In this document: positions 55,234-64,000 of the stretch, one piece after another | How the letters are laid out: every line of letters starts with the position of its first letter | Position numbering within the stretch: position 1 is the first letter of the stretch | NCBI RefSeq assembly: GCF_004011155.1 | Contig: NZ_RJWG01000001.1 | Location: 311,189-375,188, forward strand | Origin: Clostridium prolinivorans | GTDB taxonomy: Bacteria > Bacillota > Clostridia > Clostridiales > Clostridiaceae | Reading direction: 5' to 3' | DNA: 64,000 nt | Notes under the pieces: model-generated | The model's input: the letters and a program-made list of their open reading frames with translations, nothing else | Told to the model about the DNA's origin: nothing | Databases searched by the model: none | Program-made: the position numbers and the translations under genes

Positions 55234-55914
55234 TTAATCTCTATTTCTATCACTTATAACAATAAGTCTTAAAAGTTGAGAAATTGCTACTAAAGCAGCA
55301 GCCACATAAGTCATAGCTGCAGCCTTAAGTACAGCTTTAGCAGCATTTAATTCTTCTTCATACAGTATAGCTCTGCTTTTAAGTGACTGTAGAGCTCTTC
55401 TTGAAGCATTAAATTCCACTGGAAGAGTAATAAGCTGAAATAAGACTACTGCACTAAAAAGTATTATCCCAAGATTGATTAAATCTGCAAACCCGAGTAT
55501 AATTCCTAAAATAAATAAAATCCATGATAAATTTGAACTAATATTAACTATAGGTACTATGGAATTTCTTATAGTTAAAGGAGCATATCTTTCTTTATGT
55601 TGTATTGCATGACCAGTTTCATGTGCTGCTACTCCTATAGATGCCACGGAAGTACCATAAAATACATCTCTAGACAATCTCATAACTCTACGTGAAGGAT
55701 CATAATGATCCGATAATCGTCCATTAATTACTTCAACTGGAACATCATATAAACCATTTATATCTAAAAGCATCCTAGCTACTTGTGCTCCAGTATATCC
55801 ATTAATACTATTAATCTTTGAATATTTACTAAAAGTTGAATTTATTTTTAATTGAGCCCAAAATGATATTATTAAAGCTGGTACTAAAATTATATAAGTA
55901 TAATCATAAAACAT
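55234..55914 (-). CDS. yugP: zinc metallopeptidase, YugP/DUF2268-like membrane family
   Basis: A 226-residue membrane protease. The zinc site HETGHAIQH is at about residues 98-106. An N-terminal hydrophobic segment is followed by GYTGAQVARMLLDINGLYDV and SRDVFYGTSVASIGVAAHE, and two to three further membrane helices come after the active site, with the VEFNASRRAL motif. Cellular substrates are not known. It follows fmt by 39 bases, the usual clostridial order def-fmt-yugP-rsmB. Confidence 0.9.
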   Translation of the reverse strand: MFYDYTYIILVPALIISFWAQLKINSTFSKYSKINSINGYTGAQVARMLLDINGLYDVPVEVINGRLSDHYDPSRRVMRLSRDVFYGTSVASIGVAAHETGHAIQHKERYAPLTIRNSIVPIVNISSNLSWILFILGIILGFADLINLGIILFSAVVLFQLITLPVEFNASRRALQSLKSRAILYEEELNAAKAVLKAAAMTYVAAALVAISQLLRLIVISDRNRD

Positions 55915-55953
55915 TTATATCCTCCTTTCATACAAAAATTATTATAATAATTT

Positions 55954-56883
55954 TTATGATAATATAACTCCCTCTTCAATAGTATTACCATTAATATATT
56001 CTTCAACAGACATTGGCTTACCTCCAGGAAATTGAATTACTTTTATGCACAATATTCCTTCTCCTGAAACTACTTCTATTCCTTCTTTGCTTACTTTAAG
56101 TATATATCCTGGTTTATAATTAGCTTTTTTATTTATTACAGTACTTTTATAAACTTTCATAATTTTATCTTTATATTGTGTAAATGCAACAGGATAAGGA
56201 TTTAAACCTCGTATTAAATTTTTAATATCATTAGCTTTTAAATTCCAGTCTATTTTTGCTATTTCTTTTGAAATCATAGGAGCATAGCTACTTTCAGAGT
56301 TGTCTTGTTTCTTAGGTGTAATTTTCCCTTCAACAATACCATTTATAGTTTTTATTAAAAGCTCTGCACCGTCTTTCATTAATATATCATGTACGTCACC
56401 AGCAGTCATATCCTCAGTAATATTGTATTCACTTTTTAAAAGTATGTCTCCTGTATCTAATCCTGAATCCATAAGCATGGTGGTATTACCAGTTTTATTT
56501 TCTCCATTTATAACCGCCCAATTTATTGGAGCAGCACCTCTATATTTGGGTAAAAGTGATGCATGCAGATTTATACATCCATATTTAGGAATATCAAGTA
56601 TTTCTTTTGGAAGTATCTGACCAAAAGCAACTACTATAATAAAATCAGGATTTATTTTTTTTAAAACATTTATACTTTCCATATCTTTTTTTATTTTATT
56701 AGGTTGATATACAGGAATATTATACTTTAATGCCTCTTCTTTTACAGGAGATATACTTAATTTTTGTCCCCTTCCTCTAGGTCTATCTGGTTGAGTAAAT
56801 ACAGCCTCTACTTTAAAATTATTTACAAGATTTTTTAAAGATGGTACAGCAAATTCTGGTGTACCCATAAATACTATTTTCAT
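55954..56883 (-). CDS. fmt: methionyl-tRNA formyltransferase
   Basis: A 309-residue enzyme that formylates initiator Met-tRNA. It begins [16 protein letters not shown], and has [20 protein letters not shown] with the catalytic asparagine and histidine, DTGDILL, and a C-terminal OB fold. Its ATG overlaps the def TGA as ATGA. fmt and def act on the same N-terminal formyl group, at addition and removal. Confidence 0.97.
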   Translation of the reverse strand: MKIVFMGTPEFAVPSLKNLVNNFKVEAVFTQPDRPRGRGQKLSISPVKEEALKYNIPVYQPNKIKKDMESINVLKKINPDFIIVVAFGQILPKEILDIPKYGCINLHASLLPKYRGAAPINWAVINGENKTGNTTMLMDSGLDTGDILLKSEYNITEDMTAGDVHDILMKDGAELLIKTINGIVEGKITPKKQDNSESSYAPMISKEIAKIDWNLKANDIKNLIRGLNPYPVAFTQYKDKIMKVYKSTVINKKANYKPGYILKVSKEGIEVVSGEGILCIKVIQFPGGKPMSVEEYINGNTIEEGVILS

Positions 56884-57332
56884 TTAATATCACCCTTTAT
56901 TTGTTTATCTATATATAATATTCCATCTAGATGATCAATTTCATGACATAAAGCTCTTGATAAAAGACCTTCACCTTCTATTATGATTTCCTCTCCTTTT
57001 TCATTTAATGCTTTAACTTTAACTTTTTCTGGCCTTAAAACTTTACCTTGTTGCCCAGGTATACTTAAACACCCTTCTTCATCCAAATATTCACCTTGAG
57101 AGTCTATAATTTCTGGATTAATTAATATAATAGGGCCATCACCAACATCTATAACTACAATTCTTTTTAAAATTCCAACTTGTGGAGCAGCAAGTCCTAC
57201 TCCATTAGCTTTATACATTGTTTCAAGCATATCATCAATCAAAATTTTAATTCTAGTATTTATTTCATCAACCTTTTTACTTTTTTTCCTTAATATTTCA
57301 TCTCCAAGAACTCTTATATTTCTAATTGCCAT
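56880..57332 (-). CDS. def: peptide deformylase
   Basis: A 150-residue type 1 deformylase. The three motifs are [19 protein letters not shown] with the cysteine metal ligand, and HEIDHLDG with the two histidines and catalytic glutamate. It removes formyl groups from new proteins. ATG follows GGAGG and lies 22 bases after priA. Confidence 0.97.
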   Translation of the reverse strand: MAIRNIRVLGDEILRKKSKKVDEINTRIKILIDDMLETMYKANGVGLAAPQVGILKRIVVIDVGDGPIILINPEIIDSQGEYLDEEGCLSIPGQQGKVLRPEKVKVKALNEKGEEIIIEGEGLLSRALCHEIDHLDGILYIDKQIKGDIK

Positions 57333-57354
57333 AATTTATACCTCCAATTTATTT

Positions 57355-59556
57355 TTACAAAATGCTGTTAGGATTTATATCCAAACTAATTCTAATATCA
57401 TTATAAGAATTTTTTGTTAAATCGTATATAATATTTTTTACATTATGCATTAAATCATTATATATTTCTCCTTTTAAAATTATATGCCACCTATAATATT
57501 CATTTATTTTTGATATTGAACAAGGACATGGCCCTAGCATCTCTATTTTATCATTTTTATTAATAATATTTTTTAATATTACACCAATATTTTGTATATT
57601 TTTTATTAATAATTCTTCATTTTTACTACTTAAATTTATAGAAAATATTTTTGAAAAAGGCGGATAATTCATATCTTTTCTTATAGATATCTCTTCGTTA
57701 TAAAAATTTTCATAATCATTAGAAATAGCATTTGTAATACTATAATTATCGGGATTATAAGTTTGTACTATAACTTTTCCAGGTTTATCTCCTCTTCCAG
57801 CTCTTCCTCCAACCTGTGTTATAAGTTGAAATGTTCTTTCTCCAGAACGATAATCTGGAATATTAAGCGATAAATCTGCTGCTATAATTCCAACTAAAGT
57901 AACATTTTTAAAATCTAATCCTTTAGCGATCATTTGAGTACCAATAAGAATATCTGCTTTATTTTCTTTAAATGTATTATAAATATTTTCGTATGAATTT
58001 TTTCCCCTTGTTGTATCAAAATCCATCCTTAATATTCTTGCTTTTGGAAAATATTTTTTTGTTTCTGTTTCAATTTTTTCAGTTCCTATTCCAAAATATT
58101 TAACATAATTACTTTTACATTTAGGACATATATTGGTTACCTTCTTTGTGTTTCCACAATAGTGGCAAGTTAAAATATTGCTTTCATTATGATAAGTTAA
58201 TGATATGTCACAATTTTCACATTTAAACACATATCCGCATTTTCTGCAAGAAATGAATGTAGAATATCCTCTTCGGTTTAAAAATAATATTATTTGTTCA
58301 CCTTTTTGTAAACATTTTTTCATTTCATTGTATAATTTTTTACTAAATATTGATTTGTTATTCTCTATAAGTTCCTCTCTCATATCTACTAATTCGATTT
58401 TAGGAAGCATTGCATTATCAGCTCTATTTTTTAAACTTATAAGTTCTATTTCTTCATTTTTTGCTTTGTAATAAGTATCTATAGAAGGTGTAGCAGAACC
58501 TAAGATAAGTTTACTGTTTTCTAAATTGCATCTAAACTTAGCTATTTCAAAAGTATTATATTTAGGATCACTTTCAGATTTATATGTATATTCATGTTCT
58601 TCATCTATTATTATTAATCCTAAATTATTAAAAGGCAAAAATACTGCAGATCTAGCACCTATAGCAACTTTAACTTTACCATTTTTTACTCTAAGCCATT
58701 CATCAAATTTTTCACCTTCTGAAAGCTTACTATGAAAAACAGCAATATCCTTCCCAAATCTACCTTTAAATCTTTCTACCATCTGAGGGGTTAGAGAAAT
58801 TTCAGGGACTAAAACAATTGAATCGCGATTTTTTTCTATCATCTCACTAACTAATTGCATATATATTTCTGTTTTTCCACTACCCGTTATACCATGAATT
58901 AGAAAAACATTATTATTTGATTTATTAATTTTATTTATAGCAATTTGCTGTTCTTCATTTAAAATCTTTTTAGGATAATTATTAAAACTTCTATTATCAT
59001 ATCTATTTAATATGACTTCTTTAGTTGTTAAAAAACCATGTTTAATCAAAGTATTAATAGAAGAAATTGAGATTTTATAAATTCTTTTTAATTCATTTTT
59101 ATTATATAAACCATTATTATTTAAAACTATATTATATATTTTAATATATGGATCTTTTTTATACTTACCTTCAAGTGAATTAGAAGCAAAAACTACATCT
59201 CTTTTTTTTTCCTTTCTGCCTTTAATTACACTATTAGGTATTATAGCTTTTATTCCTTCCAAATAAGTACATAAATAATTTTCCCTCATAAACTTAATAA
59301 GTTCAATATCTTTTGCATTTAAAAAAGAATAATTATCACAAATTTCTACAATTTCTTTTATATTAATTTTACTTTCATAATTTTCATATAATTCTATAAT
59401 AAATCCATCAATTTTTTTGTTAGAATTTCCAAAAGGAACCTTTACTCTAATTCCAAGTTCAATTCTTTCTCTCAAATTTTCAGGTATAGAATATATAAAA
59501 ACTTTATCAACTTGAGCGGATATATTATCTACTATAATTCCAGCATATTTATACAC
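57355..59556 (-). CDS. priA: primosomal replication-restart helicase PriA
   Basis: A 733-residue helicase. An N-terminal 3'-DNA-binding domain with VKVPFGNSNKKIDGF precedes a helicase core with GITGSGKTEIYMQL, LVPEISLTPQM, IDEEHEYTYKS and GGRAGRG. Two zinc knuckles sit inside the core, from CRKCGYVFKCENCD to CHYCG and CPKC. It reloads the replisome at stalled forks. The start is GTG 59556 with AAAGGGTG upstream. coaBC-priA-def-fmt is the conserved order. Confidence 0.96.
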   Translation of the reverse strand: MYKYAGIIVDNISAQVDKVFIYSIPENLRERIELGIRVKVPFGNSNKKIDGFIIELYENYESKINIKEIVEICDNYSFLNAKDIELIKFMRENYLCTYLEGIKAIIPNSVIKGRKEKKRDVVFASNSLEGKYKKDPYIKIYNIVLNNNGLYNKNELKRIYKISISSINTLIKHGFLTTKEVILNRYDNRSFNNYPKKILNEEQQIAINKINKSNNNVFLIHGITGSGKTEIYMQLVSEMIEKNRDSIVLVPEISLTPQMVERFKGRFGKDIAVFHSKLSEGEKFDEWLRVKNGKVKVAIGARSAVFLPFNNLGLIIIDEEHEYTYKSESDPKYNTFEIAKFRCNLENSKLILGSATPSIDTYYKAKNEEIELISLKNRADNAMLPKIELVDMREELIENNKSIFSKKLYNEMKKCLQKGEQIILFLNRRGYSTFISCRKCGYVFKCENCDISLTYHNESNILTCHYCGNTKKVTNICPKCKSNYVKYFGIGTEKIETETKKYFPKARILRMDFDTTRGKNSYENIYNTFKENKADILIGTQMIAKGLDFKNVTLVGIIAADLSLNIPDYRSGERTFQLITQVGGRAGRGDKPGKVIVQTYNPDNYSITNAISNDYENFYNEEISIRKDMNYPPFSKIFSINLSSKNEELLIKNIQNIGVILKNIINKNDKIEMLGPCPCSISKINEYYRWHIILKGEIYNDLMHNVKNIIYDLTKNSYNDIRISLDINPNSIL

Positions 59557-59581
59557 TTAATCACCCTTTATAAAGAATAAA

Positions 59582-59623
59582 TTAAAAGGGTACACTCTTG
59601 ATTTAAATAATCAAGTTTGCCCC
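59582..59623 (-). terminator. terminator between coaBC and priA
   Basis: CTTGATT (597-603) and AATCAAG (609-615) make the inner stem; GGG (588-590) and CCC (620-622) with CA/TG extend it. On the minus strand TTTTAATTT follows. priA lies beyond in the same direction, so termination is probably partial. Confidence 0.65.
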
Positions 59624-59638
59624 TAAGAATATAATAAT

Positions 59639-60823
59639 TTATGTATTTATTATATTAAAAAGTTCTCTAGCCACCATTTTTTTAGACATTTTATTTAAGT
59701 GAAAACATTCACCTTTATTATTTATGATTGTAACTTTGTTATAGTCAGAAGTAAATCCTATATCTTTTCCCGTAATATCATTTGCTACAATATAATCTAA
59801 GTTTTTAGTTTTAAGCTTAGACTTAGCATTAGTAATTATATCGTTACTTTCTGCAGCAAATCCAACCAATATTTGATTTTTCTTAATTTTACCTAAATTA
59901 TATAGAATATCAGTGTCTTTTATTAAATCTAAAGATAAAATATCATCTTTTTTCTTTATTTTATTAGTGGAATATTCTTTGGGTTTATAATCAGCTACAG
60001 CAGCAGATTTAATTACAATATCTGAAGAATCAAAATACTTCAATACTTCTTTATACATTTCTTCATTTGTATTTACTTTTATTGTTTTAATTCCAAAAGG
60101 AATATCTAAATTAGTAGGTCCTGATATTAAAACTACATCAGCTCCTCTATCTCTTGCTTCTTCAGCAATTGCATATCCCATTTTGCCACTAGACCTATTG
60201 CTTATAAATCTAACCGGATCTATAGGAGAAATTGTAGGTCCGGCAGTTACAAGTACTTTTTTACCTTTCATATCTTTAATATCATATATCATACTGCATA
60301 TAACATCACTTATAAGTTTTGTGTTTGCCAATTTGCCTTCACCAATATCACCACAAGCTAATCTTCCATTAGATGGAGAAATAAATTTATATCCATAACT
60401 TTTAAGTTTTTCTATATTATTTTGAACTATAGGATTATTATACATATTTGTATTCATAGCTGGAGCAAACACTACTGGAGCTTTAGTAGCCATTATAGTA
60501 GTTGAAAGCATATCATCAGCTATACCATTGGCTATTTTACCTATAATATTAGCTGTAGCTGGAGCTATAAGCATTAAATCTGCTTGTTTAGCAAGAGATA
60601 TATGCTGTATTTCCCAAGCTTTTGGCTCTTCAAACATATCTAGTGTAACCATATTTTGACTAAGAGATTGAAAACTAAGTGGTGTTACAAATTTTGAAGC
60701 ATTTTGAGTCATTATAACTTTAACATCTATATTATTTTTTTTTAAGTTACTTACTATATCTAAAGCTTTATAAGCAGCAATCCCGCCACAAACACCTATT
60801 ACCACGCACTTTGAAGAAGTCAT
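59639..60823 (-). CDS. coaBC: bifunctional CoaBC (PPC synthetase/decarboxylase)
   Basis: A 394-residue fusion for coenzyme A synthesis. The flavin decarboxylase CoaC half (about 1-180) has VCGGIAAYKALD, ISLAKQADLMLIAPATAN, the PAMNTNMY loop and GRLACGDIGEG. The CTP-dependent CoaB half has VTAGPTISPIDPVRFISNRSSGKMG and VKSAAVADYKP. ATG lies in direct contact with the rpoZ stop. With coaD elsewhere in the window, three CoA steps are encoded here. Confidence 0.96.
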   Translation of the reverse strand: MTSSKCVVIGVCGGIAAYKALDIVSNLKKNNIDVKVIMTQNASKFVTPLSFQSLSQNMVTLDMFEEPKAWEIQHISLAKQADLMLIAPATANIIGKIANGIADDMLSTTIMATKAPVVFAPAMNTNMYNNPIVQNNIEKLKSYGYKFISPSNGRLACGDIGEGKLANTKLISDVICSMIYDIKDMKGKKVLVTAGPTISPIDPVRFISNRSSGKMGYAIAEEARDRGADVVLISGPTNLDIPFGIKTIKVNTNEEMYKEVLKYFDSSDIVIKSAAVADYKPKEYSTNKIKKKDDILSLDLIKDTDILYNLGKIKKNQILVGFAAESNDIITNAKSKLKTKNLDYIVANDITGKDIGFTSDYNKVTIINNKGECFHLNKMSKKMVARELFNIINT

Positions 60824-61042
60824 TTATTTTATTCCTTCTTTCAATGTTTCATAAGTGATAACACCAGCATTTACTTCATTTATAGCAACAGTAAGAGGCT
60901 TATTTTTATCTACATCAATTAAAGGCTTATCTCCTGCTATAATTTGTCTTGCTCTTTTAGACGTTATTATCACTAAAGAATATCTATTATCAACTTTTTT
61001 TAATAAATCTACAATAGATGGATTAATCATAGAGTTGTTCAT
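60824..61042 (-). CDS. rpoZ: RNA polymerase omega subunit
   Basis: A 72-residue omega subunit. It has [30 protein letters not shown], with the usual KRARQI motif, and KPLTVAINEVNAGVI. It stabilises the beta-prime subunit. ATG follows AAAGGAGG and lies within the last codons of gmk, a 20-base overlap. gmk-rpoZ-coaBC-priA is standard. Confidence 0.96.
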   Translation of the reverse strand: MNNSMINPSIVDLLKKVDNRYSLVIITSKRARQIIAGDKPLIDVDKNKPLTVAINEVNAGVITYETLKEGIK

Positions 61043-61655
61043 GAATAAATTCCTCCTTTGAGTTTAAAATAGTATCTTTTAATCTATCCACTCTGCATCT
61101 TTCAGCAATTACAATGCTTTCAATTTTTTTAACAGCTTCATCTATTTCGTCATTTACAACAGCATAGCTATATTTTGATACATAATTAATTTCTTTATAT
61201 GCAGATTTAAATCTAGTCATAAGAGACTCAGGAGTTTCGCTTCCTCTTTTAATAATTCTTTTTTTTAATTCTTCCATAGAAGGTGGAAGTATAAAAATAA
61301 AAACTCCTTCTGGAAAAGCTTCTTTTACTTTTAATGCACCTTGAATGTCAATCTCTAATATAACATCCTTCCCTTTTTCAAGCATTTCTATAACTTTAGA
61401 TTTAGGAGTTCCATAAAGGTTCCCATAAACTTCTGCATACTCTAAAAAATCATTATTTTTAATTCTTTCTTCAAATTCTTCTCTACTTATAAAATAATAA
61501 TTCTTTCCATGGATTTCTCCTTGCCTTGCTTGTCTGGTTGTAGCAGATACAGAAATCCAAAAATCATTTTTATCTAAAAGTGCCTTACATATAGTCCCTT
61601 TACCAGCACCAGAGGGTCCTGATATAACAAGCAAAAGTCCCTTTTCTTTCATCAT
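61023..61655 (-). CDS. gmk: guanylate kinase
   Basis: A 210-residue kinase converting GMP to GDP. P-loop [12 protein letters not shown] is at residues 13-24, and [23 protein letters not shown], the GMP-binding [13 protein letters not shown], and [14 protein letters not shown] follow. It begins at ATG-ATG, overlapping the TGA of remA, with GAGG upstream. The lid region [14 protein letters not shown] is normal. Confidence 0.97.
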   Translation of the reverse strand: MMKEKGLLLVISGPSGAGKGTICKALLDKNDFWISVSATTRQARQGEIHGKNYYFISREEFEERIKNNDFLEYAEVYGNLYGTPKSKVIEMLEKGKDVILEIDIQGALKVKEAFPEGVFIFILPPSMEELKKRIIKRGSETPESLMTRFKSAYKEINYVSKYSYAVVNDEIDEAVKKIESIVIAERCRVDRLKDTILNSKEEFIHEQLYD

Positions 61656-61927
61656 TCTTCAACCTCATCTATCTCAATATCTTCTTTATTTGTTGATAAT
61701 CTATGTGCTACAGTTTCTGGTTGCACAGCAGATAATATAACGTGATCGCTGTCTGTTATTATAACCGCTCTTGTTCTCCTTCCATAAGTAGCATCTATAA
61801 GCATTCCTCTATCTCTTGCTTCTTGTATAATTCTTTTTATAGGCGCTGATTCAGGACTAACTATAGCTACTAATCTATTTGCTGATACAATATTGCCAAA
61901 CCCAATATTTATTAATTTGATGCTCAT
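61652..61927 (-). CDS. remA: extracellular matrix regulator RemA (DUF370)
   Basis: A 91-residue Rem[30 protein letters not shown] then [33 protein letters not shown], nearly invariant across Firmicutes. In Bacillus it activates biofilm-matrix operons as an octameric DNA-binding ring. It sits between yicC and gmk as usual, and overlaps gmk by four bases. ATG follows AGGAGG. The acidic C-terminal tail is a little longer than in Bacillus. Confidence 0.95.
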   Translation of the reverse strand: MSIKLINIGFGNIVSANRLVAIVSPESAPIKRIIQEARDRGMLIDATYGRRTRAVIITDSDHVILSAVQPETVAHRLSTNKEDIEIDEVEE

Positions 61928-61942
61928 AACTTTCCTCCTAAT

Positions 61943-62821
61943 TTATTCAACATTTTGTACTTGCTCTCTGATTTTTTCAACTTCATTTTTTATATTTAAA
62001 ACCATATTTAATAAGTCTAAATCATTAACTTTAGATGCTATAGTATTTGCTTCTCTATTCATTTCCTGAACTATGAAATCTAATTTTCTTCCTATAGGTT
62101 CATCTAAATCTAATGTTTCTTTTATTTGTAATATATGACTATTTAATCTTACTATTTCTTCATCTATATTTGATTTATCTGCATAAATTGCAACTTCTAA
62201 TGCAATTCTATTATCATCTATAATCGTATTATTAGTTAAATCTTTTATTCTTTTTTCTAATTTTTCTTTATATTCTTTAACTACATATGGCGATCTTTCA
62301 GAGATTTTATCTACTAACTCTTTTATATAGTCACATCTTTTTTGTATATCCTGTTTTAACTTACTTCCTTCTTTCTCCCTCATGCTTAAAAGAAGATTAA
62401 CAGCATCATTTAAAGGCACATACAATATATTCCAAACTTCATCTAAATTTTCTTCCTCTTGATCTAATGTAATAACATCAGGAAACCTTGATATAAGTGA
62501 TACTGAAATATCATCTTTTATTTCATATCTTTCTTTAATTTCTTTAAGACATTTTATATAACTATCTCCTAAAACATAATTAAAATTTGCCTTAGTATTA
62601 CTATATGTAAGTGATTTTTCTGTAATAAAAATATCAACTTTTCCTCTGTTTATTTTTTGGGAAACTACTTTTCTAATTCTTTCTTCAAGAGGCAAAAGAT
62701 TTCTAGGCATTTTTATATTAATCTCTAAATATCTATGATTAACAGATTTAATTTCTACACTAAAATTTTTAGAATTTTCTTCAATACTCCCCCTACCAAA
62801 TCCGGTCATACTTTTCAACAT
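61943..62821 (-). CDS. yicC: YicC-family endoribonuclease
   Basis: A 292-residue YicC/YloC protein. The N-terminal domain shows MTGFGRGS, VEIKSVNHRYLEINIKMPR and the C-terminal DUF1732 shows GRKLDFIVQEMNREANTIASK. Relatives in Bacillus and E. coli are RNA endonucleases. Several starts are possible; ATG 62821 gives MLKSMTGFGRG, with GGAAGG about 12 bases upstream. The ATG four codons earlier is too close to that SD. It leads the yicC-remA-gmk-rpoZ-coaBC operon. Confidence 0.93.
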   Translation of the reverse strand: MLKSMTGFGRGSIEENSKNFSVEIKSVNHRYLEINIKMPRNLLPLEERIRKVVSQKINRGKVDIFITEKSLTYSNTKANFNYVLGDSYIKCLKEIKERYEIKDDISVSLISRFPDVITLDQEEENLDEVWNILYVPLNDAVNLLLSMREKEGSKLKQDIQKRCDYIKELVDKISERSPYVVKEYKEKLEKRIKDLTNNTIIDDNRIALEVAIYADKSNIDEEIVRLNSHILQIKETLDLDEPIGRKLDFIVQEMNREANTIASKVNDLDLLNMVLNIKNEVEKIREQVQNVE

Positions 62822-62863
62822 TGTTAAGTTCATCCTTCCATACCAGTATTCAGTTCTTACCTA

Positions 62864-62894
62864 ATTATACATAACTCTTCCCTTATATTGCAAG
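62864..62894 (-). promoter_or_regulatory. candidate promoter of the yicC-remA-gmk operon
   Basis: Minus strand TTGCAA (62894-62889), a long 19-base spacer, TATAAT (62869-62864). The -10 box is perfect; spacing is less than ideal. A start near 62857 would give a 36-base leader. Confidence 0.45.
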
Positions 62895-62933
62895 ATAAAT
62901 TTAAGTCATAATTGTATATTACATTTTATAAAA

Positions 62934-62994
62934 TTTACTTATAGATATTTAAATATAGCTTAAAAAACCTTTGTTAAACATCTATAAGTAAATA
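62934..62994 (-). terminator. hairpin between the aminotransferase and yicC
   Basis: ATTTACTTATAGAT (62934-62947) and ATCTATAAGTAAAT (62981-62994) form a perfect 14-bp stem, with a further TTTAA/TTAAA pair inside and a long loop. On the minus strand TTTTATAAAA follows. Probably ends the aminotransferase transcript, about 45 bases after its stop. Confidence 0.6.
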
Positions 62995-63037
62995 TCTTAA
63001 TATAAAATAACTTATATAATAATAGTTTTATAATTTT

Positions 63038-64000
63038 TTAAAATATTTCTAACTTATTAAGCGTATTAACTATTTTTCCTGTATCCTGCGTTAAAGATAT
63101 CCTGAAATATTCTTTACTAAATTCACTAAATGTAATTCCTGGAGTTACTATTATTCCGTATTTAATTAAAAGCTCTTCACAAAATTGTTCTGTAGTAAAT
63201 TTATTAGGAGTTTTACACCAAATATAAAAAGTCCCTTCACCATCAAAAAAATGAATATTATGATTTTCTAAAATTTCTTTAACAGCAGTTCTCCTTTCGT
63301 CATATATTTTTCTTATTTTATTTACATAAGTTCTATTTAATTTTAATGCTTCTATAGCAGCGTATTGTATTGGTATAAATTGTCCAGAATCTACATTACT
63401 TTTTATTTTTAATAAAGATCTAATAATATTACTATTTCCTACAGCATATCCAATTCTAAAACCTGTCATATTATATATTTTAGAAAATGTACCAAATTCT
63501 ATACATTGTTTTTTTTCATCAAATTGTAAAATGCTTAGTGTTTTTTCTCCTTCTTTTATTATTTCATTATAAGCTCCATCATTACATAATACAATATTAT
63601 TTTTTGCACAATACTTTATTACATCTTTATAAAAATCACTATTAGCTATGGCCCCTGTCGGATTATTAGGATAATTTAATATTAACATTTTACTTTTATT
63701 TGAAATTTCTTTTGGTATTTTGTTAAACTGTGGTAAATATGAATTTTTTTCAAAAAGAGGTAAATCATAAGTATTAACACCCCAAAGGTGACAACAAGTT
63801 TTATATACAGGATATGAAGGTATAGGAGTTATTACATAATCACCTATATCACATATAGCTGGTATAATATTATTTATACCTTCTTTAGAACCAATAAGAA
63901 TTAAAACTTCATTTAATTGAAGTTCTACTGAAAATACTTCTTTATAATATTTAATTATAGCCTTTTTTAATTCTTCGATACCTTCATAAGGGGGATATTT
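63038..64000 (-). CDS. class I/II PLP-dependent aminotransferase, 5' end missing
   Basis: Open from the window end through 320 codons, so the N-terminus lies beyond 64000. The visible part begins KYPPYEGIEELKKAI and has LIGSKEGINN, LNYPNNPTGA with the cofactor asparagine, DGAYNEI and the lysine in TFSKIYNMTGFRIGYAVG, then a final YFRISLT arginine motif. It resembles LL-diaminopimelate aminotransferase-like and other fold-type I enzymes; the substrate cannot be fixed. It lies directly before a hairpin and the yicC operon, with no obvious functional link. Confidence 0.85.
   Translation of the reverse strand, partial: KYPPYEGIEELKKAIIKYYKEVFSVELQLNEVLILIGSKEGINNIIPAICDIGDYVITPIPSYPVYKTCCHLWGVNTYDLPLFEKNSYLPQFNKIPKEISNKSKMLILNYPNNPTGAIANSDFYKDVIKYCAKNNIVLCNDGAYNEIIKEGEKTLSILQFDEKKQCIEFGTFSKIYNMTGFRIGYAVGNSNIIRSLLKIKSNVDSGQFIPIQYAAIEALKLNRTYVNKIRKIYDERRTAVKEILENHNIHFFDGEGTFYIWCKTPNKFTTEQFCEELLIKYGIIVTPGITFSEFSKEYFRISLTQDTGKIVNTLNKLEIF

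Noticed and set aside
1-64000. CRISPR arrays, tRNA/rRNA genes, insertion sequences, prophage genes, toxin-antitoxin or defence systems
   Set aside because: None seen. Every large ORF belongs to a conserved housekeeping or sporulation family, and I found no spaced repeats or transposase motifs.

Overview
The window is an ordinary, very gene-dense stretch of chromosome from a low-GC, endospore-forming Firmicute, most likely a Clostridium or close relative. This rests on strong A+T bias, AGGAGG-type ribosome binding sites, a high share of TTG and GTG starts, CodY, RemA, the sporulation genes spoVS, spoVM and ylbJ, and a gene order known from Clostridium and Bacillus. I see no tRNA, rRNA, CRISPR array, insertion sequence or prophage. 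Nearly all genes lie on the minus strand; the only plus-strand genes are yraN, tmcAL, ylbJ and rpmB. Layout is given from low to high coordinates, so minus-strand operons run right to left. 1-5641: rimP-nusA-ylxR-ylxQ-infB-rbfA-nrnA-truB (translation initiation and ribosome maturation). 5642-5944: a 303-base gap with three hairpins, where related genomes usually carry polC. 5945-14257: rpsB-tsf-pyrH-frr-uppS-cdsA-dxr-rseP-ispG (translation factors, UMP kinase, isoprenoid and phospholipid synthesis). 14340-20119: comM-dprA-topA-codY. 20266-27000: yraN (inverted), then ylxM-ffh-rpsP-khpA-rimM-trmD-rplS-lepB-rbgA-rnhB (SRP, ribosome assembly, protein export). 27024-36193: DUF177-rpmF-plsX-acpP-rnc-radical SAM gene-spoVS-small ORF-smc-ftsY. 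36294-38508: pta-ackA. 38712-41173: tmcAL-ylbJ on the plus strand. 41156-47131: yloU-fakA-recG-rsmD-coaD-coiled-coil gene. 47212-47490: rpmB. 47548-57000: def-fmt-yugP-rsmB-rlmN-prpC-prkC-rsgA-rpe-thiN, then a 54-residue membrane ORF and spoVM. 57355-62821: yicC-remA-gmk-rpoZ-coaBC-priA, followed by a class I aminotransferase cut by the window end. No strikingly new multi-gene system is visible. The most valuable points lie between the large genes: a 24-codon spoVM; two further unlisted small membrane-protein ORFs (54 and 31 residues); a textbook sigma-H-type promoter for spoVS inside the end of the preceding gene; structured leaders for rpsB and rplS; a possible SD-sequestering hairpin before topA; an in-place inversion of yraN with a shared 17-bp terminator stem; and the apparent absence of polC from its usual site. 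Start codons were re-chosen for many genes from SD position and family N-termini. Promoters and hairpins were read by eye and not tested.
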